Notes: generated from the letters alone by a model not told the origin. A DNA stretch of 64,000 nucleotides from Synergistota bacterium (GCA_025060595.1 JANXBX010000008.1:1-64000); one strand, 5' to 3'. Counted from the stretch's first letter, positions 42,649 through 52,476 are shown. Translations and numbers: made by a program.

Positions 42649-42760
42649 TGGTATTATACATTGCTAATTTTGTATAAATATGATATCATTTTGATGAGAC
42701 TTAATTAGAATATTTAAATGAAATTATTCTTACCAAAATATGAAAGGAGTAGGTACAAAA

Positions 42761-43645
42761 ATGGTTAAAAAGGCTCCCTATGGTATTATAATTCCTCCTG
42801 TTATACCCTTTAAGAAAGATGGGGCGCTTGATAAAACTGCGCTCAAAGAGCTTATAGAGTTTTGGTGTAAGCATGTTGACGGTTTCTTTATATGCGGTAC
42901 GGTTTCATCTGGTCCATTGATGACAGTAGATGAGAAAAAAGAGCTTACGGAGAAGTTTATTGAATACGTTAATGGTTGTTGTCCAGTATTCGTTCATGTT
43001 GGATCGCCCTCTACTTATGAAGCGTTGGATCTTGCTAAGCATGCTGAAAGGGCAGGTGCTGATGCCATTGCGGCTGTTCCTCCTTATTACTATCCTCACA
43101 CTTCGAGTGCCATTAAAAGCTATTATGAAACGATATTGAGCTCTGTTTCTTTGCCATTTTATGTTTATACTATACCTCAGAATACGAATGTTAATTTATC
43201 AGTTGAGCTTTTAAAAGAGCTAGCGGATATGGGAATAAATGGCATAAAGGACAGTACCCTTAATTTCTCATATCACATGGAGTTGAGGAGGAAGCTTGCT
43301 CCTTTAGGTTTTGAGGTAATTCAAGGAAGCGATTCTCTTTTGGTTCCCAGTTGGATGGCGGGAAGTCGTGCATGCGTTTCCGGAATTGCTAATGGTTTGC
43401 CTGAATTGGTTAAAGATGTTCTTAGGAAGTGCGAAGAGAGATATTATGAGGAAGCCTTTCATATGCAACAGGTTCTACTGAGTATCAGGGATTCCTTTGG
43501 ACAGGCTTCTTTTATTCCGATGCTTTACGGGCTTCTTAAATTGAGGGGGTTAAATGCTGGATATCCTAGACAACCTTTTATCCCTGTTTCTGATGATCTG
43601 TTAAGGAATGTGGAGCAGAATTTAAAAGAATTGGGAGTTTTATAA
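42761..43645 (+). CDS. DapA/N-acetylneuraminate lyase-family aldolase
   Basis: About 295 residues, a class I aldolase TIM barrel. It opens YGIIIPPVIPFKKDGALD. The Schiff-base Lys is in GINGIKDSTLNF, and the catalytic Tyr in FYVYTIPQNT. The usual GTTGE motif reads GTVSSGP, so it is not a standard dihydrodipicolinate synthase. It probably splits or forms a 2-keto sugar acid. ATG 42761 is preceded by AAAGGAG; an ATG at 42740 overlaps that motif. It is first in an operon with a TAXI-TRAP transporter, a flavoprotein and an SDR, which supports a catabolic role. Confidence 0.85.
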   Translation: MVKKAPYGIIIPPVIPFKKDGALDKTALKELIEFWCKHVDGFFICGTVSSGPLMTVDEKKELTEKFIEYVNGCCPVFVHVGSPSTYEALDLAKHAERAGADAIAAVPPYYYPHTSSAIKSYYETILSSVSLPFYVYTIPQNTNVNLSVELLKELADMGINGIKDSTLNFSYHMELRRKLAPLGFEVIQGSDSLLVPSWMAGSRACVSGIANGLPELVKDVLRKCEERYYEEAFHMQQVLLSIRDSFGQASFIPMLYGLLKLRGLNAGYPRQPFIPVSDDLLRNVEQNLKELGVL

Positions 43646-43689
43646 GTTATTAAAAAGAAAAACAAGCTTTAAGGAAGGAGGGGGTAGTT

Positions 43690-44691
43690 TTGGGGAAAAA
43701 GTTGGTTGTGGTATTGATGGTAACAGCTTGTATAGGGTTGGTGGCTTCCGGTGCTTTTGCCTCTGAAAGTACCCTGATATTTGCCACACAAAGTCCTGGG
43801 ACGAGCTGGTATGCTTATGCTACAGTGATGTCTGGTCTAATTAGTACGGTGTTGCCTCAGGGTTATAAAGTTGATGTTCAAACGATATCCCCTGGAGGAC
43901 TTGCTGCTCCTTTTCTTATTGCTGAAGGAAAGGCACATTTAACGTTTGCTAATGCGGCGGCAGTTAAATGGGCTCTTGAGGGAACTGTTCCGGGTAGGCC
44001 TAAAATTAGCGGTGTTACCGCTCTCGCAGGAGGGTTTGATACTCCCTTCCTTGTGGTGATATTCACTGATAACTTTGTTAAGAAGACAGGTATAGCTACC
44101 ATGGAGGATTTAGTTAAGAAGAAGCATCCTGTTAGAATAGCAGTTAAGGCTTTGGGATCCTTTGGTGAGATAGCATGTAAACATGTTTTTAGCGCTTATG
44201 GTGTTACCTATGACGATATTAAATCATGGGGTGGATCCATTACACATACTGGTCCAGCTCAGATCGTGGATCTTTTGAGGGATGACAAGGCTGATATAAC
44301 CATCGACCACATACCTGCAGGTCAAGCTGCTATAAGTGAGCTTTGCATGACTACCAAGGTTCATTTTATACAGCTTCCTGATGAAATTATTGCAAAGCTT
44401 AATCAGATGGGATGGGATACTTATGTTATGCCTGCAGGGACATGGAAGGGACAGGAAAAGGATATTAAGACGGTTGGTAGCGGAACGGTCTTAATAGCTA
44501 CTGATAAATTGCCAGGGGATGTAGCCTATGCAATAACGAAGAAGCTTTGTGAAAGTAAAAAGGAATTGGTTTCTGCTTTTGCTGCTTTAGAGGTATTTGA
44601 TCCAGCTACCGCATGGAAACCGCTTAAATGCGGGGCTCCCCTTCACCCTGGTGCGGAGAAGTATTACAAAGAGAAAGGGTACATGAAATAG
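43690..44691 (+). CDS. TAXI-type TRAP transporter solute-binding protein
   Basis: A 333-residue periplasmic binding protein with a signal peptide (VVVLMVTACIGLVASGAFA) and the TAXI-family beginning LIFATQSPGTSWYAYATVMSG, split by a variable region, then TISPGGLAAPFLIAEGKAHL. It delivers a carboxylate to the fused TRAP permease downstream. TTG 43690 is preceded by GGAGGGGG. A strong terminator directly follows (44732-44771), before the permease gene. Confidence 0.92.
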   Translation: MGKKLVVVLMVTACIGLVASGAFASESTLIFATQSPGTSWYAYATVMSGLISTVLPQGYKVDVQTISPGGLAAPFLIAEGKAHLTFANAAAVKWALEGTVPGRPKISGVTALAGGFDTPFLVVIFTDNFVKKTGIATMEDLVKKKHPVRIAVKALGSFGEIACKHVFSAYGVTYDDIKSWGGSITHTGPAQIVDLLRDDKADITIDHIPAGQAAISELCMTTKVHFIQLPDEIIAKLNQMGWDTYVMPAGTWKGQEKDIKTVGSGTVLIATDKLPGDVAYAITKKLCESKKELVSAFAALEVFDPATAWKPLKCGAPLHPGAEKYYKEKGYMK

Positions 44692-44731
44692 TAAATGCTG
44701 ATATAGAGATATTAGTGATGTTAATTTCTGG

Positions 44732-44771
44732 CCCTCCTGATAGGTTTGCAAACCTATCAGGAGGGTTTTTT
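44732..44771 (+). terminator. Intra-operon terminator after the TAXI binding protein
   Basis: A perfect 17-bp inverted repeat (44732-44748 with 44749-44765) followed by six T. It is the strongest terminator in the window, yet it stands between two genes of one transporter. Partial read-through would set the binding protein in excess over the permease. Confidence 0.88.
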
Positions 44772-44798
44772 AAAAGCTGATTAGGAGGTGAATTCGTT

Positions 44799-46664
44799 TT
44801 GGAATTTAGATCTTTCTTTAAACGCCATATTGCTATTTTGATTTCAGTGTCGTGGATCTTGTTTCAGCTTTATATAGCTTTAGTTAAACCCCTTCATCCT
44901 ATGTTACAGAATCCAATACATTTGCTTTTTGCTCTTTTATTGGTTTTTGTATATTTTCCAAGCGGTAAGGGATGGTTGAGAGTGATTGATATAGTGAGTG
45001 GAATTGCTTTAGGTTTTCTGGCTTACTATTTTATAGCTCATACCCTTAGGCTTCAAACAAGGTGGCCTTATGTAGATCCTATATTAAGCATAGATATAAT
45101 TGCTGGTTTAATTACAATTGTTCTTTTACTTGAGGCGGTTAGGCGTGCTGTTGGAATAGAGCTCTTTATCTTGAGTTTGATGTTCTTAGTTTACGCGATT
45201 TGGGGGAAATACTTTCCAGGCTTACTTAAATTTAGCGGCATAGGGTTAAATCAGTTTGTGGAATTGATGGTAATGGGACCTGATGGTATCTTTGGTGTAC
45301 CCCTATCTACATCGACAAGCATGATATTTTACATTATTCTGTTTGGTGCCTTTTTCTCAGAGTTAGGCGGTAAGCTTCTTATTGACATTGGGTTGAAGAT
45401 AGGTGGAAGACAATATGGTGGTCCAGCTAAAGCTGCGGTTATATCGAGTGGTTTAATGGGTATGGTGAGTGGTAGCGCTGTGGCTAATGTTAGCACTACG
45501 GGAGTTATAACTATCCCTCTTATGAAAAGGATAGGTTATAAACCGGAGGAAGCTGGAGCTATTGAGGCTGTTGCATCAACTGGAGGCCAAATTATGCCTC
45601 CTATAATGGGTGTAGGGGCATTTATAATGGCTGAGTTTTTAGGTGTTAGATATGGATTTATAGCAAAATCAGCGATATTCCCTGCTCTATGCTATTACTT
45701 GACCTTATGGTTTGTGGTTGATTTTCTCGCAAGAAAGCGTAATATTAGGCAGATTCAGATGGAACAGTTTCTAAGTATAGAGCCTATTTTGCCGCGTTTG
45801 CATTCCTTAATACCAATGATAGCCCTTATTTGGTATATTTTCTCAGGAGCGTCTCTAGGTAGAGCTGCGATTATGAGTACCGCTATAGCTATATTAATAA
45901 ACGGGTTTAACTATATATTGAGATTTAAAAATGTATTAGGTTTAAGAGATTTCTTAGATTGTCTTATTCAGGCGACGAAACAGGCAGTGGGAGTTGCAGT
46001 TCCCACGGCAGCCTGTGGCATCATAATAGGTATAGTAGTTCAATCAGGATTGGCTGCTAAAGCTAGTAATCTATTGATTAGCGTAGGGCATAATAATTTA
46101 GCTCTATCTTTAATTATAACTATGGTAGGTTGTATTGTGCTTGGCATGGCTGTTCCCACAGTAGCCGTTTATATATTAGGAGCGGTTTTCTTTGCACCTA
46201 ATTTGATAAAGTTAGGACTTCCTCCTCTTGTTGCTCATATGTTTGTTTTTTACTTTGGAGCTATAGCTCAAATTACTCCGCCGGTTTGTTTAGCTTCTTT
46301 TACCGCTGCGGGAATTGCAAAAGCAAGCTCATGGCGTACTGGGTGGATTGCCTTTAGCTATGCTTTGACCGGTTTTCTTGTCCCATTTGCTTTTGCATAT
46401 AAGCCTGAGTTGTTGTTACTTGGATCATTTTCTGAATCAATCGGTGCCTTTTTATTGGTGATTTGTGGAGGCGTTTTATTAGCTTCTAGTTTAGTCGGAT
46501 ATTTTATGGTTCCTATAAAAAGCTTACTATTAAGGGTTATCTTAGGGGTTTCAGCTATAGGAGTTATATTGCCCGAGATTATAAGCTCTATCTTAGGGTT
46601 AAGCATTGGGGCTTTGATACTTATTTTTAATCACATTTATGTAAGAAGAGCTTTAAAGGGGTGA
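44799..46664 (+). CDS. TRAP transporter permease, fused small and large membrane subunits
   Basis: A 621-residue fused 4TM/12TM TRAP permease, the form that partners TAXI binding proteins. The DctM-like part starts near residue 100, with VSGSAVANVSTTGVITIPLMKR around 235 and EAVASTGGQIMPPIMGVGAFIMAE around 260, and in the second half GMAVPTVAVYILGAV and AQITPPVCLASFTAAGIA. It moves carboxylates with Na+ or H+. TTG 44799 follows AGGAGGTG by eight bases. It ends five bases before the flavoprotein gene. Confidence 0.93.
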   Translation: MEFRSFFKRHIAILISVSWILFQLYIALVKPLHPMLQNPIHLLFALLLVFVYFPSGKGWLRVIDIVSGIALGFLAYYFIAHTLRLQTRWPYVDPILSIDIIAGLITIVLLLEAVRRAVGIELFILSLMFLVYAIWGKYFPGLLKFSGIGLNQFVELMVMGPDGIFGVPLSTSTSMIFYIILFGAFFSELGGKLLIDIGLKIGGRQYGGPAKAAVISSGLMGMVSGSAVANVSTTGVITIPLMKRIGYKPEEAGAIEAVASTGGQIMPPIMGVGAFIMAEFLGVRYGFIAKSAIFPALCYYLTLWFVVDFLARKRNIRQIQMEQFLSIEPILPRLHSLIPMIALIWYIFSGASLGRAAIMSTAIAILINGFNYILRFKNVLGLRDFLDCLIQATKQAVGVAVPTAACGIIIGIVVQSGLAAKASNLLISVGHNNLALSLIITMVGCIVLGMAVPTVAVYILGAVFFAPNLIKLGLPPLVAHMFVFYFGAIAQITPPVCLASFTAAGIAKASSWRTGWIAFSYALTGFLVPFAFAYKPELLLLGSFSESIGAFLLVICGGVLLASSLVGYFMVPIKSLLLRVILGVSAIGVILPEIISSILGLSIGALILIFNHIYVRRALKG

Positions 46665-46669
46665 CTTGA

Positions 46670-48298
46670 ATGATTGGGTCTCGCTATGATGTGATAATCT
46701 TGGGTTCTGGACTTTCCGGCTTATGTGCTGCAATGCGTATATTAGAGCTTGAAAAGGCGAATATCTTAGTTCTATCTCCTGGATCAGGAGCTACCCCATA
46801 TATAGCGGCTATAAATGTAGCTTTACCATATAATCCGTGGGGGGATAGTGTTAAGCAGCATTACCTAGATACAATGGAAGCAGGTTTCTGGATAAATGAT
46901 CCGATGCTTGTTGAGGAGATGTGTTTTTCTGCTCCAAGATGTATAGAACTTTTGCAAGAGTGGGGAGTAAGATTTGCATCAAAGGATGGTGATTTTCTTC
47001 GCAGACGTACCTCTGGTTCAAGCTATCCCCGGTCACTCTGTCAAACTAGTGGATTGATAGGAGGACAAATTAGTAGTTTACTGAGAGAGGTTCTTTTGCG
47101 AAAAGGAGTAAAGTTTGTAAGGGGTTTTTGTAATAACTTAATAGTTTATGATGGTAGGGTTTACGGTGTGAGCTTTGTTACCCATGATGAAAGTGATTCT
47201 AAAAATATATTTGCTCCTGTTGTGGTTGCTGCGTGGGGTGGTATAGGTACGCTTTTTCCTGATTCTACCTACCCTTCAGATGTGGATGGAAGAGGTCTTG
47301 CTATTGCCTTTGAAGCTGGAGTTTCTCTTATTGACTTAGAGTTCTTAGAGTTTGAGCCCCTTGTTTTACTTCATCCCCCATCTTTAAGAGGCGAGCCCTG
47401 CCCTACTGCTATGCTTGGTGAGGGGGCTTACCTGTTAAACAAAAATGGTGAGAGGTTTTTGCTAAGATTTAGACCGCAAGGGGAGGCTGGAGCGCCTAAG
47501 AGTTTGATTAACATGGCTATTTGGGATGAAGTATCTAGGGGTAATGGTTCACCTCACGGTGGGATCTATGTTGATTTGCGACATATACCTGAGAGCACGT
47601 TAAGGGCTTATCCATGGTTTTATAATAGAGTTGTTAGTGTTGGTCTGGATCCAAAAAGGGACCTCTTAGAAGTTGGCCCAATGGCTCACAGTCACTCTGG
47701 AGGTATAAAGGTGGAAAGAGGGTATAGGACGTCTGTGAAAGGGTTTTTCGCTATAGGGGAGGCTGCTGGTGGAATACATGGTGCATGTAGGTTGGGTGGT
47801 AATGCTGCTACACAAGCTTTAGTCTCAGGAATTTTAGCAGCGGAGGAAATAGCTAAAGAAAGAGAAGAGAATGAAAGGGAGTTTGAAAAAGCTTTGGGAA
47901 AGAAAAGCTTAATAGATAGTTCTATAAGGTTTAAGAGAAACGCTTCTATTATGGGAGAGAAAATTTGTTTAATAAAAGATATATTAAGAAAGGCTTTTGG
48001 TTTTCGACGTAGTGGGTGTGAACTTGAGAGGGCATTTAATCTTATAAGCGATATTCTCGAATCTACCGAGCTTAAGCTCGATACCTTCTCATATCAGACA
48101 GTTCTTTCTGCTTTATTGCTGATAAAAGCTGCCTTTTTAAGGGAAGAAACACGTGGTTCTCACTATAGAGAGGATTATCCCTTTATTAAGCCCCAGTGGC
48201 AGTGCTCGATTGAGATATTTAAGGGGGAGGATGGTTCCGTCTGCTGGAGAAAAGTATCTCGGAGTCCCACTGAGGAGGGTTTCAAGTCTTGCTTTTAA
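46670..48298 (+). CDS. FAD-dependent fumarate reductase/aspartate oxidase-like flavoprotein
   Basis: A 542-residue flavoprotein of the succinate dehydrogenase/fumarate reductase/NadB group. The FAD motif is DVIILGSGLSGLCAAMRIL, followed by GGQISSLLREVLLRKGV, the substrate region LEFLEFEPLVLLHPP and the C-terminal FAD motif FAIGEAAGGIHGACRLGGNAATQALVSG. It is not next to iron-sulfur or membrane anchor subunits, so it is unlikely to be a respiratory enzyme. Context suggests oxidation or reduction of the acid imported by the TRAP system. It overlaps the SDR gene by ten bases. Confidence 0.85.
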   Translation: MIGSRYDVIILGSGLSGLCAAMRILELEKANILVLSPGSGATPYIAAINVALPYNPWGDSVKQHYLDTMEAGFWINDPMLVEEMCFSAPRCIELLQEWGVRFASKDGDFLRRRTSGSSYPRSLCQTSGLIGGQISSLLREVLLRKGVKFVRGFCNNLIVYDGRVYGVSFVTHDESDSKNIFAPVVVAAWGGIGTLFPDSTYPSDVDGRGLAIAFEAGVSLIDLEFLEFEPLVLLHPPSLRGEPCPTAMLGEGAYLLNKNGERFLLRFRPQGEAGAPKSLINMAIWDEVSRGNGSPHGGIYVDLRHIPESTLRAYPWFYNRVVSVGLDPKRDLLEVGPMAHSHSGGIKVERGYRTSVKGFFAIGEAAGGIHGACRLGGNAATQALVSGILAAEEIAKEREENEREFEKALGKKSLIDSSIRFKRNASIMGEKICLIKDILRKAFGFRRSGCELERAFNLISDILESTELKLDTFSYQTVLSALLLIKAAFLREETRGSHYREDYPFIKPQWQCSIEIFKGEDGSVCWRKVSRSPTEEGFKSCF

Positions 48299-49035
48299 AG
48301 GGAAAGGTAGCCATAATCACTGGAGCGAGCAGGGGTATAGGTAAGGCTATAGCTTTGGTCTTTGCTCAGCATGGTGCTTTTCTTGTGATTAATGGGACTA
48401 AGGGTGAACTTTTGGAGAAGTTGAGGGATGAAATAAGGAGCATGGGACGGAAATGTATTATTCAAGTTGGAGATGTGTCTGATCCCGATACGGGGGTCAA
48501 GCTTGCGAAATCTGCTTTTGATGAATTTGGCCATATTGATATTCTTGTTAATAATGCAGGCATAATAACGCGTACTACTACTTTGGATACTGAACCAGAG
48601 GAATGGCGTAGGATAATAGAAGTAAACTTAAGCGGTACATTTTATTGCTGTAAGGCGGTCTTGCCTTATATGATTAATCAGAAATATGGCAAGATTATAA
48701 ATATATCCTCTACAAGAGGAAAAGCTCCCCATCCGAATGCATCTCCTGCTTATGGTGCTTCTAAAGCAGGAATAATATATTTAACTCGGCATCTAGCTTT
48801 AGAGATGGGTAAATATAACATATATGTCAATGCTATTTGTCCCGGTCCTATAGAGACGGAGATGGTATCTACCTGGGAGAGGGATTATCGCGATCAAGTT
48901 ATAAGCAAGATCCCTTTGGGTAAGCTTGGATTGCCTGAAGATGTAGCTAATTTAGTTTTGTTTTTGGCCTCAGATATGTCGAACTTTATAACCGGTGAGG
49001 CTATAAATATCAATGGTGGAGCATATATGGATTAA
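48289..49035 (+). CDS. Short-chain dehydrogenase/reductase (FabG-like)
   Basis: A 248-residue SDR. The cofactor motif is ITGASRGIGKAIALVF. NNAG is at about residue 90, the catalytic Ser is in NISSTRG and the Tyr and Lys in YGASKAG, and the C-terminus has GEAININGGAYMD. Resemblance to FabG and to sugar-acid dehydrogenases is equally good; the surrounding aldolase/TRAP/flavoprotein operon favours a sugar-acid or hydroxy-acid substrate. TTG 48289 lies eight bases after GAGGAGGGT inside the upstream gene. Confidence 0.87.
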   Translation: MLLKGKVAIITGASRGIGKAIALVFAQHGAFLVINGTKGELLEKLRDEIRSMGRKCIIQVGDVSDPDTGVKLAKSAFDEFGHIDILVNNAGIITRTTTLDTEPEEWRRIIEVNLSGTFYCCKAVLPYMINQKYGKIINISSTRGKAPHPNASPAYGASKAGIIYLTRHLALEMGKYNIYVNAICPGPIETEMVSTWERDYRDQVISKIPLGKLGLPEDVANLVLFLASDMSNFITGEAININGGAYMD

Positions 49036-49040
49036 TAAAG

Positions 49041-50075
49041 TTAAATTTCAAGGTTTTTGTATATCTCTTTCCATTTAGGTCCTAACTTGGCTGCTAACTT
49101 TATTGCCTGAGCCATGCTACTTTCGTTGGCTATTCCTAAACCAGCGATATCAAAAGCTGTACCATGATCTACTGACGTTCTTAGGATAGGTAGTCCAACA
49201 GTTATGTTAACTCCCTCATCGAAGAATAAGCTTTTGAAGAATATATGTCCTTGGTCGTGATACATGGCTATGAGGAAACGGTATTTTCCTTTAGTGGCAG
49301 CTGGGAAGAGGGCATCCCCAGGTAGAGGACCTATCGCATTTATTCCTTCGCTTTGAGCTATTTTAACGGCTGGTTCTATGATCTCGATTTCTTCTCTTCC
49401 GAAAAGCCCCCCTTCACCTGCGTGTGGGTTTAAAGCTGATACAGCGATCTTCTCTTTATCGTACCCCAAGGCCTTGGAGAATAGGTGCGCTAACCTTATC
49501 TGATTTAATATACGTTCTATGTTTATAAGGTCAATTGCTTCACGCAAGGAAACATGGGTTGTTACGTGGAAGATAAAAATGTCTCTTGCTGTTAAAACTA
49601 AGGAGTATCGTTCTATTCCGAATTCACTGGCTAAAAGCTCCGTATGGCCTGGATAGTTAAAGCCGGCTTTATTTATAGCCTCTTTGTTTAGCGGAGCTGT
49701 AGCTATAGCATGTATAAGTCCCTTTTTGGCAAGCTCTGCTCCTGCCTTTACATATAAGGCTGCTCCTCTTCCTGCTTCTAAGGAAAGTTTGCCAGGTTCT
49801 ATCCCTTTTAAGGAAGGGATTGGCTGTATGATATTAATTTTACCTACTTCCCAGGAAGCGTATTCTGGAGAGCTAATTAAGATAAGCTTTGGGTCTTTGA
49901 TCTCCGAATCTTTTGGCCAAAACTTTAGGTTTTGCTCCATTATATGAAAATCTCCTATTATCAATGGTTTACATGTTTCCCAGATTTCCCTTTTAGCTAA
50001 GGCCTTGACTATTATCTCCGGTCCTATTCCAGCAGCGTCCCCCATTGTTATACCAACTACCGGAAGCTCACTCAT
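49041..50075 (-). CDS. pdxA2: PdxA2-type 4-phospho-threonate/erythronate dehydrogenase
   Basis: A 344-residue PdxA-family oxidative decarboxylase. It starts VVGITMGDAAGIGPEIIVKAL. Metal and phosphate regions are GHTELLASEF, LNPHAGEGGLFGREE, GPLPGDALFPAA and MYHDQGHI. Classical PdxA makes vitamin B6 from 4-phosphohydroxythreonine. Beside a four-carbon sugar-acid kinase, the PdxA2 relatives instead oxidise 4-phospho-D-threonate or -erythronate to dihydroxyacetone phosphate. It is 25 bases downstream of that kinase, so PdxA2 is the better call. Confidence 0.9.
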   Translation of the reverse strand: MSELPVVGITMGDAAGIGPEIIVKALAKREIWETCKPLIIGDFHIMEQNLKFWPKDSEIKDPKLILISSPEYASWEVGKINIIQPIPSLKGIEPGKLSLEAGRGAALYVKAGAELAKKGLIHAIATAPLNKEAINKAGFNYPGHTELLASEFGIERYSLVLTARDIFIFHVTTHVSLREAIDLINIERILNQIRLAHLFSKALGYDKEKIAVSALNPHAGEGGLFGREEIEIIEPAVKIAQSEGINAIGPLPGDALFPAATKGKYRFLIAMYHDQGHIFFKSLFFDEGVNITVGLPILRTSVDHGTAFDIAGLGIANESSMAQAIKLAAKLGPKWKEIYKNLEI

Positions 50076-50100
50076 TTGGCCAATCCCTCCCTTTTAATTT

Positions 50101-51453
50101 TCATGGCATGTTAACTAGATAATCTACCGCTTGTATCAAAATATCGGGTTTGCCAAACCCCCCTGCTTTAGTTATTATCTTAAGGTTAGGTTTGCTTCCA
50201 CCGCTTACTGTACCGACTGGAACTCCTGGTGAAACCTCAGAGATTAAGTCGATACCATTACCCCTAAGCTCGTTAAGAAGCGCTCTTGCGGTGTCACCAC
50301 CTGTAGCTATTACTCCGTGAACGTTTATTTTCTCTAACATTAGGGAAGCTAGCTTGGCTAAGAGCTTAGCAACTTTGAGAGATAAAGTCGTTTTGTCAAT
50401 TCCTCTTTTTTCAGCTTCAATCTTTATTGAATCTATAAAGTTTGGATCGGCTGGTGTTGTTAGAACCATTATGTTATGCCCTTGATTAATTGCGGTTTCT
50501 GAGGAGTTTAATGCTTCCATTAAAGCTTTATCCTGTAAGTGTTCATTTTCTAAGACAACGCTTACATCTAAAGTTATTATCCATGGATTTTTCTTTTCTT
50601 TAAGCAAGGATAATTGTTCTCTTGTTACAGGGTTAACTGATCCAATGAGTAATAATATCGTCTTTAACTTAGGCTTAGGTGGCTCTTTTTTAAGCTTCTT
50701 TGCTAAGGTCTTTGCTAAAGGACGGGCTAATCCAGCTGAGCCAGTCAAAATTACTCTACAGGGGTTTCCTTTTTCATCCAAGAAGTATGGTATATCTTCC
50801 TCGTGTAAGAATAAAGATTTAACTATCGTTTCTAGGTCTTCGTTTGTTATGGCGTCTATCACCACTATACTTCCGCCAGCTCTCTTAAAATTAGCAAGGG
50901 TTTCGGTTAGCTTTTCTGGTCCATATTGTAGTTGTTTTATATCTATGCTAAGTACAGGTCGCCGAACGTTTTTTGATAACAAGGTTGGTATATGAGCTTC
51001 TCTTACCGGTGAAACTGGATCGCGAGATATAGATGTTCTGGATACTAATTCTCCATTTACTAATAGGTATCCTCCTATTACGGTCCTTCCGTTATCTGGA
51101 AAAGCGGGGCATATTATAGCCATGTCAAAAGCGAAAGCATCCATCATCGCATCGGTCTCTACGCCTACGTTGCCTCTCATGGTGGAGTCTATTTTCTTAT
51201 ATATGGGATATACGCCTTTTTCTTTGGCAGATTTTGCAGTTGAGAGAACTGCATTATATGCTTCCTCTGCTTTTAATGGTCTACTTTCAGTGTTAAGCAC
51301 GATTACATCAGTTTCTAATAAAGATTCTGGTGTCCATTCCCCAAGTAAAACCCTTGTTCTTAATCCTGCTACCGCAAATTGGACACCGGTGTCTCCTGAC
51401 CCGGTTAGATCATCCGCTATTATGGCAAAAACCCTGCTTTTCAAAATTAACAC
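50101..51453 (-). CDS. Four-carbon acid sugar kinase (DUF1537, DtnK/DenK-like)
   Basis: A 450-residue kinase. The N-terminal domain starts FAIIADDLTGSGDTGVQFA with KKIDSTMRGNVGVETDAMM. The C-terminal nucleotide-binding domain has GVIATGGDTARALLNELRG and PGVPVGTVSGG. These proteins phosphorylate D-threonate, D-erythronate or related acids at the 4-position. The partner dehydrogenase pdxA2 and a KdgT-type permease flank it, which matches the described threonate/erythronate pathways. The exact isomer is unknown. Confidence 0.92.
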   Translation of the reverse strand: MLILKSRVFAIIADDLTGSGDTGVQFAVAGLRTRVLLGEWTPESLLETDVIVLNTESRPLKAEEAYNAVLSTAKSAKEKGVYPIYKKIDSTMRGNVGVETDAMMDAFAFDMAIICPAFPDNGRTVIGGYLLVNGELVSRTSISRDPVSPVREAHIPTLLSKNVRRPVLSIDIKQLQYGPEKLTETLANFKRAGGSIVVIDAITNEDLETIVKSLFLHEEDIPYFLDEKGNPCRVILTGSAGLARPLAKTLAKKLKKEPPKPKLKTILLLIGSVNPVTREQLSLLKEKKNPWIITLDVSVVLENEHLQDKALMEALNSSETAINQGHNIMVLTTPADPNFIDSIKIEAEKRGIDKTTLSLKVAKLLAKLASLMLEKINVHGVIATGGDTARALLNELRGNGIDLISEVSPGVPVGTVSGGSKPNLKIITKAGGFGKPDILIQAVDYLVNMP

Positions 51454-51475
51454 CTCTTTTAGAGTTATAAGCGGA

Positions 51476-52423
51476 TCACTTGTTTTTGTTAAGTCTCTTA
51501 TGTAGATAATGGGTTATAAGAGGAGTTACTATTGCGGTGACTAAGACTGAGGCAGCAACTTGAGCTGTTGCCACTGAGGAAAATGGAGCGAACCTTGGAT
51601 CCGCTTGAGCTACTACAGCAGGGGTAGCCACAGCGTTGCCTGCGGTTGTCCCGATTGCAAATCCAACAGCGCTTCTTTCCTTTAGAATATGACGATAGGA
51701 TAGATATCCCAGAGTTCCGGTTATCAAAGATACAAGTAAGCCTAACCATATACCGGTTACTCCTCCTAGTGCTAATGATTTTAGATCTATTCCTGCTCCC
51801 AAAGCAAAGGCGAAAAATGGTACGGTTATTGAGCTTGCTGGTTTCATCATGTCTGCAAACTTTTGGTCTAGATTGCCTAAAATAAAGCCTACCAGGAATG
51901 GTATTATAGCTGCTAAAATATATTTAAGAGGTATAGCTCCTAAACCGCTCAGTCCTAAGAAGACGAGTGTAAAGAATGGGCCATCGTTTAATGCGCTGGC
52001 GATATAGGCACCACGATCCTCATGATTGCCGTATTGAGCTGCTAAGGCTAACCAGAGACCGCCATTAGAGTTTATAAAGGCTGTCATTGCGGCAAGCAAA
52101 GACATACCGAATATCCCATTAAGCCCAAATATGTAACCATAGATGACCACAAGTATAGCTGGTATAATCGTTTTAGCTAAAAGCAATACTCCTGTTTTAA
52201 TCATTACTGCTCCACTTTGGCGGAGATTAATCTGTGCTCCTGTAGCTAATATTAATAAGGCGATAAGTGGTAAAGCACCGTTTTTAAAGAGCGCTGTGGT
52301 AAATGATCCGAGATCTAAGAAGCCGGGAGAGGTTGTCCTTACTATAGATCCAAGAAGAAGAGGTATCAGCATCATTCCACCGGGAACGCGCTGTAAGGTA
52401 GTTACTATTGGGACATTGATCAT
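51476..52423 (-). CDS. KdgT-family sugar-acid permease
   Basis: About 315 residues with around ten membrane helices, of the 2-keto-3-deoxygluconate permease family. Family stretches are LQRVPGGMMLIPLLLGS at the start, TGAQINLRQSG, AFINSNGGLWLALA and a late TTAGNAVATPAVVAQADP. ATG 52423 is chosen because GGAGGTG lies seven bases before it; an in-frame ATG at 52486 has none. As first gene of the kdgT-kinase-pdxA2 operon it probably imports a four-carbon sugar acid rather than KDG itself. Confidence 0.87.
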   Translation of the reverse strand: MINVPIVTTLQRVPGGMMLIPLLLGSIVRTTSPGFLDLGSFTTALFKNGALPLIALLILATGAQINLRQSGAVMIKTGVLLLAKTIIPAILVVIYGYIFGLNGIFGMSLLAAMTAFINSNGGLWLALAAQYGNHEDRGAYIASALNDGPFFTLVFLGLSGLGAIPLKYILAAIIPFLVGFILGNLDQKFADMMKPASSITVPFFAFALGAGIDLKSLALGGVTGIWLGLLVSLITGTLGYLSYRHILKERSAVGFAIGTTAGNAVATPAVVAQADPRFAPFSSVATAQVAASVLVTAIVTPLITHYLHKRLNKNK

Positions 52424-52476
52424 GAAAATACACCTCCTATTATTTAGCTTTATAATGATAAATCTTTCATAAGATG

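Noticed and set aside
42680-42689. Perfect 10-bp palindrome ATGATATCAT upstream of the DapA/TRAP operon as a third GntR operator.
   Set aside because: It contains ATGAT/ATCAT half-sites, but their order and spacing differ from the two 23-bp sites, so it is not the same motif. It may still be a site for another regulator.
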